Shown here: piece after piece, positions 21,510-25,858 of the stretch
Position numbering within the stretch: position 1 is the first letter of the stretch
Layout: every line of letters starts with the position of its first letter
Assembly (NCBI GenBank): GCA_035443825.1
Contig: DAOMNN010000050.1
Coordinates: forward strand, 1 to 25,858
Source: DAOMNN01 sp035443825
Lineage (GTDB): Bacteria > Pseudomonadota > Gammaproteobacteria > Burkholderiales > Rhodocyclaceae
Direction: 5' to 3'
DNA: 25,858 nt
Position numbers and translations under genes: made by a program
The notes under the pieces: model-generated
Database searches by the model: none
Told to the model about the DNA's origin: nothing
The model's input: the letters and a program-made list of their open reading frames with translations, nothing else

Positions 21510-24500
21510 ATGACGCAAGGACTCGGCATCTCCGGCCGCATCGCAGGCGCGTTCCAGCGCAACGCACTCACACCGCTGATCGCACTCATCCTGCTGCTGC
21601 TCGGCATCTTCGCGACCTTGATCACCCCGAAGGAAGAAGAGCCGCAGATCGACGTGACCATGGCCAACGTCCTGGTCCCGTTCCCCGGCGCCTCCGCGCG
21701 CGATGTCGAATCGCTGGTGGCGCGCCCCGCCGAACAGGTGCTGTCGCGAATGGCCGGGATCGAGCACGTCTATTCGGTGTCGCGCCCGGGCATGGCGGTG
21801 ATCACGGTCCAGTTCGAGGTCGGCATTCCCAACCAGGAAGCGCTGGTCAGACTGCACGACACGATCCAGTCCCACCGCGACTGGCTCAGTCCGCAACTCG
21901 GGGTCGGCGAGCCGCTGATCAAGCCCAAGGGCATCGACGACGTTCCCATCGTCAGCCTCACGTTCTGGACCGCCGACGAGAGCCGCGCCGCGTTCGAGAT
22001 GCAGCAGGTGTCGCGTGCCGTGGAAGTCGAGCTCAAGCGCATCCCCGGTACCCGCGACGTCGAGACCATCGGTGGCCCGGATCACGTCGTGCGCGTGCTC
22101 ATGGACAACACCCGGATGAATGCCCACGGTGTCACCGCCCAGGATATTCGCGCCGCGTTGCAGCTTGCCAACGCCTCGCAGCCCGCCGGCACCTTGACGT
22201 CGGGAAATCGCGAAGTGCTGGTGCGCACCGGCACCTACCTGGAGTCGGCCGATGACGTGCGCGAACTGGTTGTCGGCGTGGTCGATGGGCGCCCGGTATT
22301 CATGCGCGACGTCGCGCTCGTCGAGGACGGCCCCGACCAGCCTTCCCGCAGCGTATGGTTCGGCACCGGTGCGGCGGCCGGGGACGATATCGCCGAGCGC
22401 GGTGCATTTCCGGCGGTCACGCTGGCGGTGTCCAAGAAGCCGGGGGCGAACGCTGCCGACGTCGCGGATGCCGTGGTGGCGCGGGCACGCGCGCTGGAAG
22501 GTTCGATCATCCCGGAGGGCGTGAACTTCACCGTGACGCGCAACTACGGTGCAACCGCCACCGACAAGGCGAACACCCTGATCGGCAAGCTCGCTTTCGC
22601 CACCGGCGCCGTCGTGCTGCTGGTGTTCTTTGCGCTCGGCCGGCGTGAGGCCCTTATCGTCGGCGTCGCCGTGACGCTGACCCTGGCCGCGACCCTGTTC
22701 GCCTCCTGGGCGTGGGGTTTCACGCTCAACCGGGTGAGCCTGTTCGCGCTGATCTTCTCGATCGGGATCCTGGTCGATGACGCGATCGTGGTGGTGGAGA
22801 ACATCCACCGCTGGAAGACGCTCGAGCCCGACACGCCCTTGTGGAAGCTCATTCCGAAGGCGGTCGACGAAGTCGGCAGTCCGACCATCCTCGCCACCTT
22901 CACCGTGATCGCGGCACTGCTGCCCATGGCCTTCGTCACCGGCCTCATGGGACCGTACATGAGTCCGATTCCGATCAACGCGTCGATGGGCATGTTCATC
23001 TCGCTCGCGATCGCGTTCGTGGTCACCCCCTGGCTGGCGCTCAAGCTGCTGGCGAAAACCGGCAGCCATGGTCATGCCGGTGGTGAAGGGCAGGCCGAGC
23101 ACCATGAAGACCGCATGACGCGCAAGCTCGATACCTTCTTCCGCAGGATCATGACGCCGATGATCGATCCGGTCAAAGGCGGGCGTGCGCGGCTGGGCCT
23201 GTGGCTCGTGGTGTTCGCGCTGATCCTCGGCTCGGTGGCGCTTCCGGCGATGCAGTGGGTCGTGCTCAAGATGCTGCCCTTCGACAACAAGAGCGAATTC
23301 CAGGTCGTGCTGGACATGCCGGTCGGCACCCCGCTCGAGGACACCACGCGGGTGTTGCGCGAGATCGGCGAGCACCTGTCGGTGGTCGAGGAAGTCTCCG
23401 ACTGGCAAGCCTATGCGGGCGCGGCCAGTCCGATCAACTTCAACGGCCTGGTCCGTCAATACTACCTGCGCTCCGAACCCGAGCAGGGCGACATTCAGGT
23501 CAACCTCGTCGACAAATCGGAACGCAAGCGCAAGAGTCACGAGATCGCGGTGTCGGTGCGCGACGCGATCGCACAGATCGGACGCGCGAGCGGCGGCAAT
23601 GCGAAAGTGGTCGAGGTGCCGCCCGGCCCGCCGGTCCTCTCGCCCATCGTCGCCGAAGTGTACGGCCCCGACTACGAGGGCCAGATCGAGGTCGCGCGCC
23701 GGGTCCGCGCCGTGTTCGAGGGTACGCCCGACATCGTCGGCATCGACGACACCATCGACGCGGCGGCGCCGAAGCTTCTGCTCAAGGTGGACAAGACCAA
23801 GGCCGCGCGCATGGGCGTCGCACAGGCCGACATCGTCGAGGTGGTGCGCCTGGGCTTGTCCGGGGAGGATGTCACGCCCATTCACGGCGGTGACAACAAA
23901 TACGAGATTCCGGTGCGCATCCAGTTGCCGCCGGAGCGCCAGGCCAGCGTCGAGGACCTGCTGTCGCTGAAGGTGCGCGCGCGTGACGGCGCCCTGGTAT
24001 CGGTGTCCGAACTGGTGACCGTGCAGGAAACGGAGCGCGAGCAGGTTCTCTTTCGCAAGGACTTGCTGCCGGTGGTGTATGTCACCGCGGACATGGGCGG
24101 CAAGCTGGATTCGCCGCTCTACGGCATGTTCGACATCCGCTCGCGCCTGAAGGACATGGAACTGTCCGGCCCCGGGCTCGCCGGCACGCTCGGCGAGTGG
24201 TTCATCCGGCAGCCCACCGATACCTTCGACGGCTACTCGATCAAATGGGACGGTGAATGGCAGGTCACGTACGAGACCTTCCGCGACATGGGCGCAGCCT
24301 ATGCGGTCGGCCTGATCCTGATCTATCTGCTCGTGGTCGCGCAATTCCGCAGCTATCTCGTGCCCCTGATCATCATGGCGCCGATTCCGCTGACCATCAT
24401 CGGTGTGATGCCGGGGCACGCGCTGTTCGGCGCCCAGTTCACCGCGACCTCGATGATCGGCATGATCGCGCTCGCCGGCATCATCGTGCGCAATTCGATC

Positions 24501-24782
24501 CTGCTGGTGGACTTCGTCAACCAGCAGGTGCGGGAGGGCACGGACCTGGGCGAGGCGGTGATCCGCGCCGCAGCGGTGCGGGCCAAGCCGATCGGCCTCA
24601 CCGCGCTGGCGGCGATGATCGGGGCGATCTTCATTCTCGACGATCCGATCTTCAACGGGCTCGCACTCAGTCTGATCTTCGGGGTGTTCGTATCCACCGT
24701 GCTCACGCTGGTCGTGATCCCGGTGCTTTATTTCGCAGCGATGAGAAATCGCGTTTCGCAACTTCAGGGAGAAACTTCATGA
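21510..24782 (+). CDS. RND efflux transporter permease
   Basis: The product has 1090 residues, starting MTQGLGISGRIAGAFQ. The fold is the usual one: a first span (LIALILLLLGIFATLI), a periplasmic porter domain (PFPGASARDVESLVARPAEQ), spans 2-6, span 7 (LWLVVFALILGSVALPAMQW), a second porter domain, and spans 8-12. The proton-relay pair Asp423/Asp424 is in SIGILVDDAIVVVENIHRW of span 4. It is an inner-membrane proton-driven pump of the AcrB superfamily; the drug, metal or lipid substrate cannot be assigned. It follows the adaptor by 13 bp, and its TGA overlaps the ATG of the next gene. Confidence 0.95.
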   Translation: MTQGLGISGRIAGAFQRNALTPLIALILLLLGIFATLITPKEEEPQIDVTMANVLVPFPGASARDVESLVARPAEQVLSRMAGIEHVYSVSRPGMAVITVQFEVGIPNQEALVRLHDTIQSHRDWLSPQLGVGEPLIKPKGIDDVPIVSLTFWTADESRAAFEMQQVSRAVEVELKRIPGTRDVETIGGPDHVVRVLMDNTRMNAHGVTAQDIRAALQLANASQPAGTLTSGNREVLVRTGTYLESADDVRELVVGVVDGRPVFMRDVALVEDGPDQPSRSVWFGTGAAAGDDIAERGAFPAVTLAVSKKPGANAADVADAVVARARALEGSIIPEGVNFTVTRNYGATATDKANTLIGKLAFATGAVVLLVFFALGRREALIVGVAVTLTLAATLFASWAWGFTLNRVSLFALIFSIGILVDDAIVVVENIHRWKTLEPDTPLWKLIPKAVDEVGSPTILATFTVIAALLPMAFVTGLMGPYMSPIPINASMGMFISLAIAFVVTPWLALKLLAKTGSHGHAGGEGQAEHHEDRMTRKLDTFFRRIMTPMIDPVKGGRARLGLWLVVFALILGSVALPAMQWVVLKMLPFDNKSEFQVVLDMPVGTPLEDTTRVLREIGEHLSVVEEVSDWQAYAGAASPINFNGLVRQYYLRSEPEQGDIQVNLVDKSERKRKSHEIAVSVRDAIAQIGRASGGNAKVVEVPPGPPVLSPIVAEVYGPDYEGQIEVARRVRAVFEGTPDIVGIDDTIDAAAPKLLLKVDKTKAARMGVAQADIVEVVRLGLSGEDVTPIHGGDNKYEIPVRIQLPPERQASVEDLLSLKVRARDGALVSVSELVTVQETEREQVLFRKDLLPVVYVTADMGGKLDSPLYGMFDIRSRLKDMELSGPGLAGTLGEWFIRQPTDTFDGYSIKWDGEWQVTYETFRDMGAAYAVGLILIYLLVVAQFRSYLVPLIIMAPIPLTIIGVMPGHALFGAQFTATSMIGMIALAGIIVRNSILLVDFVNQQVREGTDLGEAVIRAAAVRAKPIGLTALAAMIGAIFILDDPIFNGLALSLIFGVFVSTVLTLVVIPVLYFAAMRNRVSQLQGETS

Positions 24783-25003
24783 GTCTGACCGTCAACCAGT
24801 TCGTCCGCATCTTTGCAGGAGCATTCGTTCTCATCTCGCTCGCCCTGGGCGTCGAGGCATCCCCGATTTTCGTCAACAAGAACTTCCTGTGGTTCACCGT
24901 CTTCGTCGGCGCAAACCTGTTCCAGAGCGGGTTCACCCGGTTCTGCCCGCTGGAGATCTTCCTGCGCAAGGCAGGCGTAAAGGATGGTGCCGGCTGCTGC
25001 TGA
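24779..25003 (+). CDS. DUF2892 (YgaP-like) small membrane protein
   Basis: The product has 74 residues, and its ATG overlaps the pump stop as ATGA. Two hydrophobic helices can be seen (FVRIFAGAFVLISLALGVEA and FLWFTVFVGANLFQSGF). They are followed by the DUF2892 signature TRFCPLEIFLRKAGV, which matches the membrane part of the E. coli sulfurtransferase YgaP without its rhodanese domain. It ends in GAGCC, so one Cys after the second helix and two at the C-terminus could form a thiol or metal site. It is an inner-membrane protein, probably working with the pump. Confidence 0.86.
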   Translation: MSLTVNQFVRIFAGAFVLISLALGVEASPIFVNKNFLWFTVFVGANLFQSGFTRFCPLEIFLRKAGVKDGAGCC

Positions 25004-25460
25004 GGCACCCGTCGACCTGTTGGAACTCGTCCTGCGCACGCACGATGAAGCCAGAGCGGTGGCGGCCGAAGCCGCTGCCGTGTGCGCCAACGCCTGGGGG
25101 GTCGAAGAGGCATTGATGGAGTTGCTCGCGAATGCGATCGAGCACGGCAACCTCGGCATTGGCTACGAACTCAAGCGCGACCTGCTTGCCCGCGGGGCAT
25201 GGGATGCGGAGCTTGCCCGCAGGTTCGCTGTATGCGAACAGGCCGGCCGCGTCGTCCGCCTGACGCGTGCGCGCGCTCCCGAGGGTTGGCAGTTCGAGAT
25301 CGCGGATGACGGCGAGGGTTTCGACTGGGCGTCACGATGCGGCACCCGACCGGAACCGTCCGCACCGAACGGTCGCGGCATCCTGCTCGCACAAGCGCTA
25401 TCCGGTGCCCCTCTGACCTACGTCGGGACGGGCAACCGCGTGCGCTTTCTGGTGCCGTAG
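24984..25460 (+). CDS. HATPase-domain protein of the RsbW/anti-sigma type
   Basis: The 158-residue protein is a single GHKL ATPase domain. The N box is LMELLANAIEHGNLG (Glu46, Asn50, His54), the G1 box ADDGEGFDW (Asp108/Asp109) and the G2 box APNGRGILLAQAL. There is no sensor, receiver or dimerisation domain, as in RsbW/SpoIIAB-like serine kinases and phosphatase-linked ATPases that bind sigma factors or anti-anti-sigma partners. It overlaps the DUF2892 gene by 20 bases. Only AAAGG, directly abutting the ATG, lies upstream, so a GTG one codon later could also be the start. No STAS or sigma gene is in view. Confidence 0.85.
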   Translation: MVPAAAEAPVDLLELVLRTHDEARAVAAEAAAVCANAWGVEEALMELLANAIEHGNLGIGYELKRDLLARGAWDAELARRFAVCEQAGRVVRLTRARAPEGWQFEIADDGEGFDWASRCGTRPEPSAPNGRGILLAQALSGAPLTYVGTGNRVRFLVP

Positions 25461-25558
25461 CGGTAAAGCTTCACAGGCATTGCCGCTTTTCGCCGCTGAG
25501 GCTGCCCGGTGGCAGGCTAGAATCGCCGATATCTCCGCGTGCGAGGCCAGGCTGACCC

Positions 25559-25858
25559 ATGACCGACCGCTCCACCCCGTCCGATCGAAGACTCGACCGC
25601 CGCATTCCGCTCGGCTCCCCCGCACGGATCATCCTCGACGGCGGCGACGTCATTGCGGCCCAGTGTGTGGAACTCAGCGTGAGCGGCATGACGTTGCATG
25701 CCGATTACGTCCCGGGCGAGGCCGAAGTGATCGAGGTCGAGGTGCATTCACCGCCGGGCGCGATGGAACGCCCGCCCCTGGTGGCGAGAGTCGAAGTCCG
25801 GCGCTGTCACCAGATCGACGCCGGACTGTACGAGATCGGCGGATCGATCATCGAAATC
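25559..25858 (+). CDS. PilZ-domain protein, partial at the right edge
   Basis: One hundred codons are present with no stop before the edge. The start MTDRSTPSDRRLDRRIPLGS contains the RxxxR-type c-di-GMP-binding motif (RRLDRRIPL). ELSVSGMTLHA follows, the expected (D/N)xSxxG motif with Glu in the first place. This supports a PilZ domain, a receptor for cyclic di-GMP that usually acts on motility, polysaccharide or surface functions. A TAGAAT -10-like hexamer occurs at 25518-25523. It lies 98 bp after the HATPase gene in the same direction. The C-terminal content is unseen. Confidence 0.82.
   Translation, partial: MTDRSTPSDRRLDRRIPLGSPARIILDGGDVIAAQCVELSVSGMTLHADYVPGEAEVIEVEVHSPPGAMERPPLVARVEVRRCHQIDAGLYEIGGSIIEI

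Noticed and set aside
21351..24761. A 1136-residue open frame on the minus strand opposite the RND permease
   Set aside because: It is rich in His, Arg, Asp and Gln with no recognisable fold, has no ribosome-binding site, and mirrors a clear RND gene. GC-rich codon use of the real gene keeps this frame open.
25502..25515. CTGCC-CGGT-GGCAG hairpin after the HATPase gene as a terminator
   Set aside because: The stem is short and no T tract follows, so it is too weak to call.
1..25858. tRNA or rRNA genes, CRISPR arrays, insertion sequences or phage genes
   Set aside because: No spaced direct-repeat array, transposase or integrase motif, or tRNA-like cloverleaf was seen by eye on either strand; a profile search could still find a small RNA.

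Overview
The window looks like a stretch of betaproteobacterial chromosome, GC-rich and densely coded. I infer the class from three things: infA sits inside the spc ribosomal operon between secY and rpmJ, uvrA is divergent from an MFS gene followed by ssb, and ribosomal protein S4 has a zinc-finger type N-terminus. A Rhodocyclales-like host is a reasonable guess but is not proven. A run of exactly 100 N at 20932-21031 marks a draft or metagenome assembly gap.

Positions 1-6282 hold the end of the spc operon and the whole alpha operon on the + strand: rplF (tail only), rplR, rpsE, rpmD, rplO, secY, infA, rpmJ, rpsM, rpsK, rpsD, rpoA and rplQ, closed by a clear intrinsic terminator. A good promoter overlaps the rpmJ stop codon and could drive rpsM-rplQ separately.

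Positions 6339-13810 are housekeeping genes. They are hslR (-), galE (+), a DUF2237 protein (+), a small unknown protein (-), uvrA (-) and, divergent from uvrA, an MFS exporter and ssb (+).

Positions 13812-18019 hold a PatB/MalY-type C-S lyase (-) divergent from a metallo-beta-lactamase-fold hydrolase (+), a secreted Sel1-repeat protein (-), and tcdA overlapping a short CbiX chelatase (+).

Positions 18068-20692 are the most interesting part. A single protein carrying a GNAT acetyltransferase and a C39-like cysteine peptidase is followed 9 bp later by a RimK-type ATP-grasp ligase with its own N-terminal domain. Acetylation, proteolysis and ATP-dependent peptide-bond formation in one operon suggest a peptide- or protein-tail-modifying system whose substrate is unknown.

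Positions 20753-25003 form an RND efflux operon. It comprises a periplasmic adaptor broken by the assembly gap, a 1090-residue inner-membrane pump and a DUF2892 membrane protein translationally coupled to the pump. An HATPase of the RsbW/anti-sigma type overlaps the end of that operon, and a PilZ-domain gene runs off the right edge. I found no tRNA, rRNA, CRISPR array or insertion sequence, and no gene-free stretch above 300 bases; the longest is 6741-7002.
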